Of a DNA stretch of 64,000 nucleotides, positions 31,158 to 43,086 are shown piece after piece. Location: NCBI GenBank assembly GCA_963170055.1, contig CAUJGJ010000040.1, positions 1,101,401 through 1,165,400 on the forward strand. The letters are read 5' to 3'. The stretch is from Halisarca cf. caerulea (taxonomy: Eukaryota > Porifera > Demospongiae > Chondrillida > Halisarcidae). The position numbers and the translations under genes were made by a program. How positions within the stretch are numbered: position 1 is the stretch's first letter; each line of letters begins with the position of its first letter. The notes beneath the pieces were generated by a model. The model had not been told where the DNA came from, searched no databases, and worked only from the letters and a program-made list of their open reading frames with translations.

Positions 31158-33736
31158 CCTTTTAATGCCCATGCTCTTTTGTCATCATTAGACCCTTAAC
31201 GCCCTTGAGCCAATATATTGGCGCAAACTTTTAGAAGTGTTTTTCTTTGATTTGTACACTTTTTGTAAGGGAGAAATGCTCAGGTGTCTAGCCACAAGCA
31301 TCAATGGTTAGGTATACGTCGCCGAATTTTCATATGAGGCAATTTTAATCAAATTCAGCAGAAAATTGTGCCACCCATATAGTTTGATTGTGACAGCGAT
31401 AATATTCACCACATGTACCCCCAAATTTAGCTGCTTTGTACCAATTCAAGATTCGAAGATGCCCAACTAAGTAATATATGTCATTTGAAAGACTAAGAAT
31501 GTCTACAGAATAGACAATATGGCATTTTAAAAAATGAAGCTAAATATGGGGTTTCGACAAGGTATACAATGCGTCAGAGAACAAACTGGTGAACAATGAC
31601 ATCTAAACAGAAGTTAGAAGCATACCAGTAGTCCTTCTGATGCAATCACATGTCGTTTTGGCGAATATTTCCTCACAGGCAAAGTTGCAGACTTCAGAAA
31701 ATTCGAAAATGTTGTTTGTTTGTTTACTAAACTTTTATTGTTGTGGGCAATAATGACATTGCACATAATTATTACACACACAGAGCAGGGACAAAGCAAT
31801 GAGACTACAAGATGTGATGGATCAGTTTCAAGATGATGCAGAGTGGCTGGAGTCCGAAGACTGTGGGTGATGAGTTTGATGCTCCGGAAGACTCCACGAT
31901 GATAGACCCCCTTGACCAGGCTGAAATGGAGGAAGACATGGACACCAATGAAACACCTGACACCTCCCACACAGATGAGCCCTCACCTTCTGTGTTGAGC
32001 ACAGCAGTTGCTGTAGGGAACAGACCAGATGTAGTGTTCGCTGAAGATGTCGGTCCAGTTTGCAACCTTGCAGAAGATGCTACAGCCTTGGACTACTTCC
32101 TGCAGATCTTTGGTGAAGACTCATTTGACCTGCTTACGACTCAAAGCAACTTGTATGCGGAGCAGTCACCACCTGGCATCTCCTACAAATGGCATCCAAC
32201 CTGCAATGAAGAAATGAAGTTATTCATAGGGATGATTTTGCTCATGGGTGTTCACAAGCTACCTACCGTTGCAGACTACTGGTCGTAGAGCCCACTCCTG
32301 CATGTTGATGCCATCTCCAAGTGCATGCCCATCTTGTGCTTCAAGGCCCTGCTAAGATGTCTGCACATCAATGACAACAGCACTGCCAAGCGGCCTGGCG
32401 AGGACGGTTTCGATAAACTGCACAAGATTCGGCCACTGTACAACATCTTGTGAGACAACTGTGCCTCGAAGTATCTGCCCCACAAAGAGCTGTCCATTGA
32501 CGAGGGTATGATACTGTTCAAGGGGAGGAGCAGTTACAAACAGTATATGCCAATGAAGCCGGTGAAGAGGGGCTACAAGGTGTGGTGCGAGGCAGATGCA
32601 CACAATGGATACTTGACATCCTTTGAAATGTACACGGGAGCCACACAAGGGAGCACAGAACATGGGCTTGGATCTTCTGTTGTCATAAGGCTATCTTCAC
32701 CTCAGGCTGGCAAGGGATATCACTTGTACTTTGACAACTTCTTTACAAGTGTTGATCTGGCGGAAGACTTACTGAAGGATGGGTTGTACTGCATCGGAAC
32801 AGCAAGAACCAACAGAAAGAAGTGGCCACAAGAAATAAGAGATAAGAAGAGGATGGAAAAGCAGCTGAAGAGAGGAGAGTACATCTGTACTAACCAAGGA
32901 AATGTTGAATGCATCGTCTGGAAGGACATAAAATGTGTGCCCTTTGTGAACACCATCACAAACCAGGCTCAGAAGAAGAGATCATGAGGAGGAACAAGCA
33001 GGGAGTGAGAAAGCCTGTGAAGTGCCATGAAGCAGTGAAGCTATACAATATGTTCACGGGAGGAGTGGACATAGCTGATGCTAGGCCCAAGACTTACAGT
33101 TGCAGCCGAAAGTCCAGGCGGTGGTGGCTGCAAATCTTCTACTTCCTGGTTGACATTTCGGTCACCAACTCCTACATTTTGTCCCAAGAATTCGGCTCTT
33201 TATCGAAGATGTCGCTGGAGGAGTACGTCCTGCAGATCGCTGACCAACTCATGGCTTCTTACAATGGCCGCAAACGTCAGCAGAGAGTGAGTGAAGGCCC
33301 TCCTTCTGTACGATTCTGTGGGTGCCACTTTCCCGATAAGAGTGACATCTGATCACCTTGCCGCTACTGTTCTTCTCGGGGAAACGATCCCGAACACTGT
33401 TTTGCTGCAAAGAGTGCAATCCTGAGAAGCCCGTGCACCTCTGCGTGCATCCTTGCTTCAAACTCTATCACACAAAGTGAACGGCGGCCTTTTTTTTCGC
33501 GACACGTGGTCTGATGTTTGTATAACACAGTGTATTCTTTGTAAACTCTTGTAAAATCAGCACTTTTATATAGCTGTATCTTTTGACATATGGATCCCAC
33601 GACCCTCAAACTCTATAAAAGTATCTTATAGACTAATACATTCCTACGACCTAATAAAACATATTAAAATTTAATCGCAAAAATTTGCGATTTTTTATCG
33701 CGCTGCCACTTTATGGCCTAAAAAACGTTAAAGGGA
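31158..33736 (+). mobile_element. piggyBac transposon, full-length but decayed
   Basis: The left end is CCTTTTAATGCCC (31158); the right end, ATCCCTTTAACG reverse-complemented, ends near 33736. Flanks are ATAA/TATA rather than TTAA, so the target duplication has decayed or is shifted by a base. Internal palindromes GCCAATATATTGGC and GCCACTTTATGGC mark the two ends. It contains one transposase gene. Confidence 0.8.
31799..33480 (+). pseudogene. piggyBac transposase, two nonsense codons and at least three frameshifts
   Basis: ATG 31799 starts an acidic N-terminus (MDQFQDDAEWLES) that shifts frame near 31868. The main frame then runs with stops TAG 32286-32288 and TGA at about 32452. It holds the first Asp (ELSIDEGMILFKGR) and second Asp (YHLYFDNFF). 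Another shift near 32975 leads to KCHEAVKLYN and the third Asp (GGVDIAD). The cysteine-rich end is split: PCRYC in one frame, then CCKECNPEKPVHLC and HPCFKLYHTK in another, to TGA 33478-33480. All three catalytic Asp codons survive, but the gene is dead. About 560 aa originally, normal for the family. It is a relative of the copy at 3-914, not a close duplicate. Confidence 0.93.
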
Positions 33737-33979
33737 TATAGGTATATGTGAAAAAAAAACAAATTATAGGCAAATAATGTTATTTTAACACCATTCTGAA
33801 GTGTTTGCTTTACCACAAAGTGGTCCCTATTTGAAAGTACAGTCACAATTGTCCAAATTCAGGAAAATGTAACAATGTCAGAGGCTTACCCCACATTGTG
33901 ATTGCACTGTACCAAAATTTATGTAAACATTTCATTTATTGAAGTACTACTGTGTGTATTGACAACACTACTATAGTTG

Positions 33980-36766
33980 TTACAGCAAACAATGCAGTGT
34001 GAGGCTGCTCTGTATCCTTCTGTAGATAACTTGTACCATCCAGGCAAGTACTGGAAGAAGAGTATAGCGAAGCACAAACCACATGGATTTCGACACACTC
34101 ACGGTCCTTTCTCCATTTTTACTCAAATGCAGTATAAGTGTTATACCAAATGCTAGTGATCCAAATCCCAGATATAGTACAGTCACAAAGGCAAGTAGCA
34201 GAATATGATGTATTGCTTCTTTCAATGTGATCCTGTACTCCACTTCAGAGATGAAGGCTTGAGCAATTGTAAATGGGATGGACGTTATCATGATACACGT
34301 AAACATTACACACCAGACTGTGAGAATTGTGAATCCATACAGCAGTGGATTGGTACTCACCAGCAGTACTTGAAAAGGCAGACATAATGATAATAATATT
34401 ATACTGTAGTGGATGCCCCATAGTGATACAACTCTGATAAATCTCTTCAGTGTATTGTTGTGTCCACAAATGATAGCACACTGCATTAGTGTAGGGATTG
34501 GGAGTGTGAAATGCTTGCTGTGCATGATGGACACAATTCCTGAGGTGAACAGGATATATCCTACTCCAATCCCAGCAGTTTCACATGCTGGAGTTGTGTA
34601 GTATGCAATTCTGTAAGGATAACATGTGACTACTAAGATCTTGATTGTCATGTACATGTTGAAAATGTGGCTTAAACATGAAACAGCCCAAAAGTGTACA
34701 ACTACATGCTTGTTTCTACTCTCTTGAAGAATAGTAATCATTTGTCTTCCTTTGGTGTATTGTAAGAAAGGAATCAATAGAACTAAAAGTATTATGAGAC
34801 GAAAAAATCCTACTTCACTTCTTAATCCTGTTGATGCATACTCCTGTGGCATTCTGTGGTTCAGTCTAACATCATATTGGTGTTCACCGTTACCTGTCAA
34901 ATTCATGTAGAGAATTCCAGATGCACTTTTCTCATCATATATTCTTTGCAAGTTGCAAGATATGACCAAAAGTATCTACAAGTTGTGGAGAAGTGCATAA
35001 AAACTAATCATATATAAAGAGAAGAGGAATGCATGTATGTACAGTGGAACCTCAGTTATACAGTCAATGTGTAAACAAGGGGTGCCTGTAGTAACTTCAG
35101 GTTTACCTGTAACTCCAAATTTGTGATTTCGGAATACTAAAATTTTAATGAAGGCCAAAAAACAGTGATCTCCTGTGTAGCAGCAGAAGTGTAGTAGTCT
35201 TTCACAAGCTCGATTTGGTGTTCACAGACAATTTACTTGCCCATTTTGTCTAATACTTTGCATAACATTGCCAATCATCAAGTTTTAGAGAAGTCACTAA
35301 TGAGGCACTGAGACTTTACATTCATATAATGGACAATGATCTTCTGTTTCTGGTTGAGAATAATGGTCCTCCTTCCCTGTCATCCATGTTAAACATGGCT
35401 GTCTTGCAAAAGGACTTGCCCGATAGACCAAATTGCCCAGAACTTTGATGACCGGATAAACGTGGTTCCACTGTACAGGTTTAAACTGCTTATAATATTA
35501 TGCTAATAATAGAGTTGCTGAACTTTATTATTAGCATAACATAAAGTACCATATTTGCTCTAAAAATTCGTCATACTAATTTTCGTCAGGGCATAATTCT
35601 TTGGCTTATTTGTATTCTAACCATGTTGAATTAGCAGCCATTCCAATTTCTGTCATATGATTCTAATTTTTGTCAGCTACTGCAAGTGATCTAGTAATTT
35701 GTCATCTTCCTGCAGTACTTGGCGAATTTGCCCGCAACGATCAACTTCAGCAGTTGTATTTTGTTCTTATATTTTCATCAGGGCAAACAATTGTGGTAAA
35801 TCCTATTCTATTCTAATAGAAAGACGAAGTTTTTTGTGCAATGGGTGTGATGAATTTTTAGAGTGAATACGGTACATATGCTTAAGAAAGAAAGTAGAGA
35901 GTTTAGTTAGTAGAACAGGAGTTAGTATGCAGTTGTAGTTATGATCTGAAATTGCAATGTAAATATTATGTTGTAATATGGAAGAACATTGCATCATCCT
36001 GTGATTGTGATTCTGATCATTCTAGAACAAGATTGTTATGTGTTTAATGACTGGTGGTGATTCATTGTGCTAGTATATAAGTATATGTATATTTTGAAGA
36101 GAATCAGTATCTGCTAGTGACTAACCCAAATGTGACTGACGTTGGTTCTTCGTGTGGGAGATACAACATATTATGATATTGTACTTAGAGGCTGAATATT
36201 GTTGATGGACTACACACAATCCCAATGGATATAAATAGTTTCAAGCATTTATTGAAAGTGCTTACCTGGACAGATACATTCCCTAATACACGATCAGGTG
36301 TGTATGGTGTTTTGATGCAAGCTATTGGTGTGGGCAGCACAAAGGGAGAAGTTTTGTTGAACAGTAAGTAGTATGTCATTGTAGGTAAGTACACTCCAAA
36401 TTCAAGATATGAGATTTTACTCTGAATGCTGTATATTGATGAAGTAGTCCACATGCGCCATTGTAAGTTCTGATAAGTATAGTTTAGTGTTGGATAGGTT
36501 TTCCATGGGTAGGTCCCCTGGGAGCACTCAGGAGGAAGGTGATTAGTGTAGTTGGTGAAGTAGGCTAAGATGACACTGGCTGGTTTGGCTTGATTGATGG
36601 GATAGAAGGCCTTGAGGAGTTGTTGGTGATTGTCAGAGTAGACTTTGATTGAGTCCAGTACTTTCTGAGGATCATCACAATACCGCATATTGCAGCTACT
36701 TTTGACCAAACTGAGTGAAAAATGGAGAGCAAATACACAAAATATCTGCAAACTCTCTAGGTTCAT
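33980..36766 (-). CDS. receptor-like protein with seven hydrophobic segments, copy 1
   Basis: Two exons, 36266-36766 and 33980-34975, join in phase (donor GTAAGC, acceptor TTGTAG) to 498 aa. The start is the ATG at 36766 because the context CAGTAGACATG is conserved in copy 2. Residues 1-24 look like a signal peptide. Residues 25-222 form an ectodomain with CDDP, LPPEC, YPWKTYPTLNY, conserved Cys and about five N-glycosylation sites (NYT twice, NKT, NVS, NLT). Hydrophobic segments fall near 224-241, 258-283, 301-319, 344-373, 379-404, 424-450 and 464-484, giving an N-out seven-pass topology. No G-protein-coupled-receptor motif (DRY, NPxxY, GPS) is evident. I do not recognise the family. Both exons are intact. 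Two MITEs sit in the intron. Confidence 0.8.
35042..35473. mobile_element. 432-bp pogo/Tigger-like MITE in the copy-1 intron
   Basis: Starts CAGTGGAACCTCAGTTATAC and ends GGTTCCACTG, with TA on both sides (35040-35041, 35474-35475). CAGTGGAACCTC is the familiar pogo/Tigger end. Non-coding. Confidence 0.88.
35549..35872. mobile_element. 324-bp mariner-like MITE in the copy-1 intron
   Basis: CCATATTTGCTCTAAAAATT at the left pairs with AATTTTTAGAGTGAATACGG at the right (about 30-bp TIR with few mismatches), and TA flanks both ends (35547-35548, 35873-35874). Non-coding. Confidence 0.82.
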
Positions 36767-37100
36767 GTCTACTGATGTTCGAAACAAGTGTAATGATGTG
36801 TGAAATTATAGTTTTGTTGTATAGCTTTATATACTGTACATGTAGGCAGTAAAATATTCATTTTCAGTAGAATTTTTCCCCATTATGCATTGGCAGTGTT
36901 ACATAATTCAGTTTCAGTAGACCTTTGTACATTGGACAACATGTAAGAATGTATGTATTTATATACTGTACATGTAGGCAGTGAAATATTCATTTTCAGC
37001 TAGTAGAATTTTTCCCCATTATGCATTGGCAGTGTTACATAATTCATTTTCATTAGACTTTTGTACATTGGACAACATGTAAGAATGTATTGAAGTGTCA
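36767..37100 (-). promoter_or_regulatory. upstream region of copy 1 with a tandem duplication
   Basis: A block of about 130 bp (TATATACTGTACATGTAGGC...GACAACATGTAAGAATGTAT) is repeated head to tail at about 36829-36958 and 36960-37088. Copy 2 has its own tandem duplication in the matching place (47935-48055 and 48090-48210), sharing TTTCCCCCATT-GCATT. A regulatory role is inferred from position only. Confidence 0.45.
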
Positions 37101-38044
37101 CATTCTGAAGAAATCTTGACGTTCTGATTACATGTAACAGTCATTATATGAGGAAATTATACAGTATATCAGCATCCTCGTTATAAGACACTCAATACTC
37201 ACTTCCTCTAACCCTAGTGTTGGTAGTGATCAGGTGGGTAGTCTTTCATGGAAGTAGTGTCCACCAAGTTGAGTGGCATGGAGTGGTAAGCAGAGAAATT
37301 ATTCATGCTGCCACAAGCTTATATGCCTACTTCAATAGTAGGCTTGGATATCCCTCCCGATTCCTCTATATAATATCATGTTGTTTTACATACCAGCACA
37401 GGCAACCCAGTTTGCATATACTTTTGATTACTTGTTCCGTTTAAGTTATGTCTCACTATTTCCTGTCTTGTCCTGGCTGGAAAAGCCCAAAATGCTGCAC
37501 ATAATAGCCAAGGAATACAGTTTAGTGAAAATTTAGACAATGATCCTAAGATTATTTTAAACCCACTTTAAGGCTTAAAGCCACCATCTAGATCTCCGGC
37601 TTTTCAACTGAAACCATTTTCAGACATTGTGGCAAATGTTTAATAGTGCAACTATCAAATACACTACACAAAAAAAGAGGTACTGTTACAAAGTATAAAT
37701 GTTGGAAAGATTATGCATGACATTTGGTGTACTTTTTACCAAGTATCTATGAAGAAAATGGTGGTGAAATTACAGTCATCATAGCCAATGGCCCTTTTGA
37801 CTTTGCCATAAAATCTGCTGTAACATACATGCGTTACTCCCGTGTATGCAAGATCAGAAACCAACCAGGCTTATTTCCTTAGCAACCATCCTCCTATCAC
37901 AAAGACACCAAGTTGTCCTTAGCCTAATGGAAAAGGTTACATGCAAAAAGCCACCATGTATACACTGATAACTTTTTCACTAGCCCAAATCTCAGCCTGA
38001 CCCTATGGCAGAAACAAACATTCCTAATTGGAACATTCCGGAAT
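37101..38044. other. non-coding; hairpin repeat at 37395-37620
   Basis: 37395-37620 is the second copy of the repeat seen at 20095-20345 (TTTTGATTACTTGTTC, CTGGCTGGAAAAGCCC). No gene. Confidence 0.45.
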
Positions 38045-38089
38045 TTGGGCATGGCAGCTACCAACTCTTACACAATTAGTGATGCTTTT

Positions 38090-38240
38090 GGGAATGGGGT
38101 GAAAAGCAGCAGTTCAGGTGGGAATGGGGTGAGTAGAAGTGCTGTTGGGAATGGGGTGAGCAGCAACAGTGCTGGCGGGAATGGGGTGAGTAGCAGTGCT
38201 GGTGTGAATGTGGTGAATGCTGTGCTGGTGAGAATGGTGA
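38090..38240 (+). repeat. 24-27-bp minisatellite
   Basis: Four to five imperfect copies of GGGAATGGGGTGAGTAGCAG plus four to seven bases. Confidence 0.75.
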
Positions 38241-38548
38241 TGACTATAGTATTATAGTAGTAGTTGTGGGAATGGGATAGTATTATTATGGTAGGATTGA
38301 CACCGATAAAACATGGCCGCCATACATTAGCGGAAATTTTGTTTTCGTCCGAAAACTAACGACACAGTACAGTTAGAAGCATTTAGAAGTGATATTGGTG
38401 CCTTTTGACACACTAGCTATAAGATGAAGTGGTTAAAACCCTTCGTAGGCCAACGTCTTTAAAGAACGTCGAAATTTTAGACGAAAATGTATGGCTACGC
38501 AACACCAGTACATTTTAAGATTCTTCTTCTTCTTGTCGTCGTTTTTTT

Positions 38549-38604
38549 AGGGGCTGCCTCTGGCATATATTGTTTTCATTTGGACTTCCAGTGTGTAACG
38601 CTCG

Positions 38605-38644
<40 letters not shown>

Positions 38645-38900
38645 TTTGAAGAAAAGTCTTCTAATAGAGAATTTATATAATAGTAATAGAGAAGTATGAA
38701 TTTATACAGGAATGAGTTATAGGAATTGTTTTGAAAACAATTGCCAAATATGGCAATTGTTTTCAAAACAATCGTCCAGTTACAATAAACAGTATGTTCA
38801 ATGAATGTTCAGCTGTGCACTTACACTCCAATGCTTTGCAAGTGATTCGAGTGCGTGGGGCGGCATCCCCCACGAGTTTTTAACTCGAATTACTTGTTTC
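38549..38900 (+). repeat. SR-1 repeat, full-length copy
   Basis: In order: AGGGGCTGCC start, TTGTTTTCATTTGGACTTCC, GTGTGTAACGCTCGTCC, (TA)n, GATTTGAAGAAAAGTC, a near-perfect 48-bp palindrome centred at about 38749 (GGAATTGTTTTGAAAACAAT...), and a 3' hairpin in which AAGTGATTCGAGTGCG pairs with ACTCGAATTACTTG around GGGGCGGCATCCCCC. Non-coding, about 350 bp. At least five full or partial copies lie in this window. Confidence 0.82.
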
Positions 38901-39344
38901 GAACTGAGCTACAGGTCGCCACGAAGGGTCCAGAGGTCTCATCTTTCGCCAGTGAGCTCCGATTGTTAGCGCGAAGTGCCTTTTGTAGGTTTTGAAGCAA
39001 CACCTACACTTCTAAAGCGAGAAAAAATTTAATAGGCAAATTCCATACATTCACCGGATCAGCCATTTTCGGACTGGTGAAATGGCTACGCGAGACTAGA
39101 CGTACGCGTACGTACACAAGGCCTGTACTTCGATGATCGTCGACTTCAGCGCTCTTTTTGTTCGAGCATTTGTTTCTAGATGGGTACATCAATTGATTTT
39201 AGTCAGGTAACTGAATAGATTCTAGTTTCTTAATCTTACAAGATTTGATCGTGTTCCTTCTCAACTGCAGTGGAAAGCTATTCAAGCAACCGTTTCACTA
39301 TAAAAGGAAAAACCGCACGAACAAGGGTTTATAAAAACCATTTA

Positions 39345-39650
39345 AAAATGGTAAAAGGATGTAGGATTGACACAGGATTGTGCAAAAGGCATTATCAAAA
39401 AGGATTTTCCAAAAACACTTGGAACAAGGGTAAGTTGCACAACCGGTACAGGGCTAGATGGGCAAAGGGCAAGACAGACATAGGGCTAGACGAGCATAGG
39501 GCTACACATACATAAGGCTAAACGGGTATAGGGCTAGACAGAGTTTAGTTGGATTGAGTGCACACTGTGCAAATTCCTACATCCCGCAGCATCTGCATAT
39601 ATACTGTAAAATGTGCTGCACATGTGGGATGTAGGAATTTGCACATTTGT
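39345..39650 (+). repeat. GGGCTAGAC repeat ending in a short hairpin, copy 1
   Basis: Degenerate tandem phrases (TAGGGCTAGACGAGCATAGG) lead to a hairpin in which GCAAATTCCTACATCCC (39570) pairs with GGGATGTAGGAATTTGC (39628-39644). The same order occurs inverted at 60787-61060. Confidence 0.7.
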
Positions 39651-40645
39651 TTACATAAGGACCAATTAATCAAATAGCGTCACAAACGTCATTAGATCTT
39701 GCACAACCCAAAGTGAAGTCCTCAGGAGAAGCAGCAAATATTGTCGCTGAATGAGTAACTTTCTTGACAAACTACATCATTTACAAACGTGTAAGTACAA
39801 GGATATGATTATGAGGCAAAATCTATAGCTGTGGTACCTTTTCTGCAACGTATAGCTCTGTTTAGGCTGAGGAAGTAGGCCATAAAATATCTGGAAGCTT
39901 AACTCACCGATTCTTACTTAGAAACATATTTGTAGATCCATTAAAATCAGAAAATATGAGGAAAATCAAAAGCTTACGATCGAAATACCTTCATAACGTC
40001 CAATAGGAGACACAAGAAGAGAAACAAGTGAGCAAGAGGCAGATACGGGCATTGTGCTTTTGCAATGATTTGATGACGTTACAATAAAATGACCGTTTTG
40101 TACCCTTCTCGCAAAAATCATCTTTTCCGGACGTGTAAATGCCATTACTCTCGAATGAAGATGTTAGGTGATTCCTAACAAGCTTGTACACATATATTGC
40201 TGCCTGAGCGGAAAAAATATAACCAGGTACGTTTGAAATATAACCATTATGAATAATAATTTTCGTTATTTTGTAGACCGAAAAGTACATTTTTCGGTAT
40301 AACTGTTTCAATCAGAGTTATATTTTCTCCGCTCAGCAAACATATGTTAAGCAAACTCCACTGTTTTATTTCATCTAAGTGTTGTCTTTGTTGAAGACTG
40401 CCTACATGTCCGGATTTTGAGGTTTATTGCAAAAAGTGCCATTTGTTTTGAATCGTAAAAGCTTTTCGTGTAACCTTTGGTCTAGTTTTGCAGCTTAGCA
40501 TTTCGATCAATCTTATTACAGCACAAAACTGTAGCAAAAGCAGACATACATTGTTGCTGTAAGTTTAAAATATGCAGTATTTGTTGCGCCTTTTAAGTGG
40601 CAGCCATTTTGTTCATTGCCGAAAAGTGTTATAATGAGCCTGTGC
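39651..40645 (-). mobile_element. FB-B foldback element, reversed copy
   Basis: The right end at about 40608-40643 (GTTATAATGAGCCTGTG) is the complement of the FB-B start; inside, CCGGACGTGTAAATGCC and CCTGAGCGGAAAAAATATAAC...TATTTTCTCCGCTCAG match 41340-41560 reversed. The left boundary is uncertain (about 39750-39950). No gene. Confidence 0.55.
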
Positions 40646-41107
40646 AATGCTTGGCCATATGGTGTTGCAATATAATCAGTTACATTATATTCCTTATCAC
40701 AGCGGAAATGTGATGTGCACACAACCCACTCGTATAATATGTATGTGTTTGTATGTGTTGTGGCATTCACTTCTTAGAATATCATCAAGAAATTGCAAAG
40801 ATTGAGCAAAATGTAATGAAACACAAAGCAATTAATAATACTTTATGACTCGGACTGTCACTAAGCTACATTTCTCAATAGGAACAGGTCAACATGTGTA
40901 CGCAGTGCTCATGATAGGAGATTCATACCTCCACGATAAGGGAAAACCCCTTAACACAGCGTTACTCCCTCGAACTTACAAACTAGTGCTAACAATATAA
41001 ACTGTGAAGACAATACATGCATCATTCCCAATCCATACATCCATGTATTTCTCCATTTAGGGTGTTGAATTTCTATTTCACTGTAATTGTGAAATGGCTT
41101 CTATCAG
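40646..41107. other. non-coding gap
   Basis: Short spacer between two FB-B copies; 41030-41100 matches 22560-22630. No gene. Confidence 0.35.
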
Positions 41108-42437
41108 ATTACACAGGCTCATTATAGCACTTTTCAACTGGGGAAGAAAATGGCCGCCGCTCGATTCGGTAATATATACATCGAATTTTACAGCTCAAAC
41201 AACAATGTACGTCGATTTTTACAACTGTTTAGTGTTTTAGTGTTATTTATCGAAACAATAAACTACAAAACAGGCCCATGTGTCATATGCAGAAGTATAA
41301 AAAAGATTTTGAAAAAGGTACACTTTTTCTATAAATATCGATTTGGGGACATGTAGACGGCCTCCCAAAGAGATGAAACTGGCATGAGATGAAAGAGTAA
41401 AGTTCATTTAAGATATGGGTGCTGAGCGGAGAACATATAACTCCAACTGAAATAGTTATAACGAAAAATGTACTTTTAGCGGGTAAAAATGGCAAAAAAT
41501 GACAATTAAAATGGTAATATCTTGGGCTAACCTGCTTATATAATCCCCGCTCAGCGAAAACAAGTAGACAAAAGTAATTTAAATCGTTGGATTCTTTTGT
41601 TGTTCAGAAAAAGTCCCGGGTACACGTCCCCAAAACACGATATATTTGCAGGACGGTTCCAATCCGCCATTTTAGGATGATGTAAGGTGCGCGTCATCAG
41701 TATTGGGCATTTACATTCGTATGGTACATTGGAAATAAGCGCCCTGCAATGTTATCGACTACGTGAACAATCGACCTGGTCGACAATTTGTTGTGCGGAA
41801 AGTTCTATTTTTCATTAAATGGTTCCAACAAGTATCGGTGAGTTCTTATGCATATATTCTTGTCATTGATAGTCATATCTGCGGCGAAAGTGGCATACTT
41901 GACGACTAAGACGCAGAGACAGTGGCACTAGCTTGCGTGCGAAATCAATGGATTAGTACAAAGTCAGAAAGTAGACTGAGCCTGCTAACATTTTGCCGAT
42001 TTTAGCTAGTGTTTCATTCGTGATCTAGGATATCCTGGATTGTATAGTGCAGTTACCTGTCACAGCACTTTCTTGCATTGATTCGGCATTCTGCAACGAT
42101 CATTCGAGGTGGGAAGGTCGATATCGACGGTACCTGGCCCTTTTTAACGGTACTAGTGTAGCTTGAACATTGTGACTAAACATTGATGTGCTTTTATAAA
42201 TACCTAAACAAAACTTATTAAGGCACAAAACGGTTTTTTGCCTTTTCAAAGTCGATAGGATTCGAAAGATTCTGCTATCGCTAAACCACTGTAAGCGCCT
42301 GCTACTGATGACGTATTACAACGTTTACCTTCTGTTGGTAATGACGTATAGGTAAAATGTGACAAATTCCACAAATTCCATAACTTTGTCGCCTGTAATC
42401 CCCAACTTCCAAAAAGCGCTATAATGCTCCTGTGTAT
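41108..42437 (+). mobile_element. FB-B foldback element, most complete copy
   Basis: Left ACACAGGCTCATTATAGCAC; right end reverse-complemented ACACAGGAGCATTATAGCGC. Internal GCTGAGCGGAGAACATATAA pairs with TTATATAATCCCCGCTCAGC. Contains GGGGACATGTAGACGG near 41345 and its echo GTACACGTCCCC near 41620. Non-coding. Confidence 0.65.
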
Positions 42438-42556
42438 TGAATAAAAATGAAAATCACTCAAGAATAATTATTGTAGATTTATTGCACAGTGGAAACAGAC
42501 TTCCTCATACATAAGTTGAGGTCAAATAGAGGGAACCTTTCAACAGTTTTTGGAAA

Positions 42557-43086
42557 CAGTGGCGGATTCAGGGGTGGTTTGTTGGGTTCGGATGAACCCC
42601 CCCCTCTTCCTAATCCTTAGTTTTAAATTACTAGGTACATAACGTAATTTCCCATGCCTAATGTAAATTACAAGTATTGAAATTAACATTCCAGCTAGGA
42701 TTGTAAATCTAATTATCTAAATATCACATTACAACAAAGATATGGGCTTAGAAATTCAGAAGAACCAGTCGTTCATGCCGAATGTCCTCTTACGTAGCTA
42801 TTTGCTTCGTTAGGCAGCCATCTTAAAATATGTGACACACGAACACACATAATTTGTAACCTGATCCATTGCCTGTCATTAGTGAAGGTGACAAATTATG
42901 TGATAAGTGTGCAAAGTAAATTGTTTGTTAGCAATCAAAATTACAGCTGTGGAAAAGGAAAAGTGCTGAATGCACTTCTTCAGAAGTACATTCAGTATTA
43001 AGGTAGCAGAACTAGTATTTACACATATGCCTAATTATCCAATGATATAAAAGAACCCCCCCTCAGGAAATCCTGGATCCACCCCT
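42557..43086. mobile_element. 530-bp hAT-like MITE
   Basis: Left CAGTGGCGGATTCAGGGGTG; right, reverse-complemented, GAGGGGTGGATCCAGGATTT. CAGTGGCGGATCCAG is a common hAT terminus. It splits a dispersed repeat whose uninterrupted form is at 22743-22760; GGAAA is repeated at both junctions (imperfect 8-bp duplication). Confidence 0.75.

Noticed and set aside
39270..39515. 81-aa frame MESYSSNRFTIKG
   Set aside because: It runs into the degenerate GGGCTAGAC repeat; composition follows the repeat, and the homologous copy at 60787-61060 is not open.
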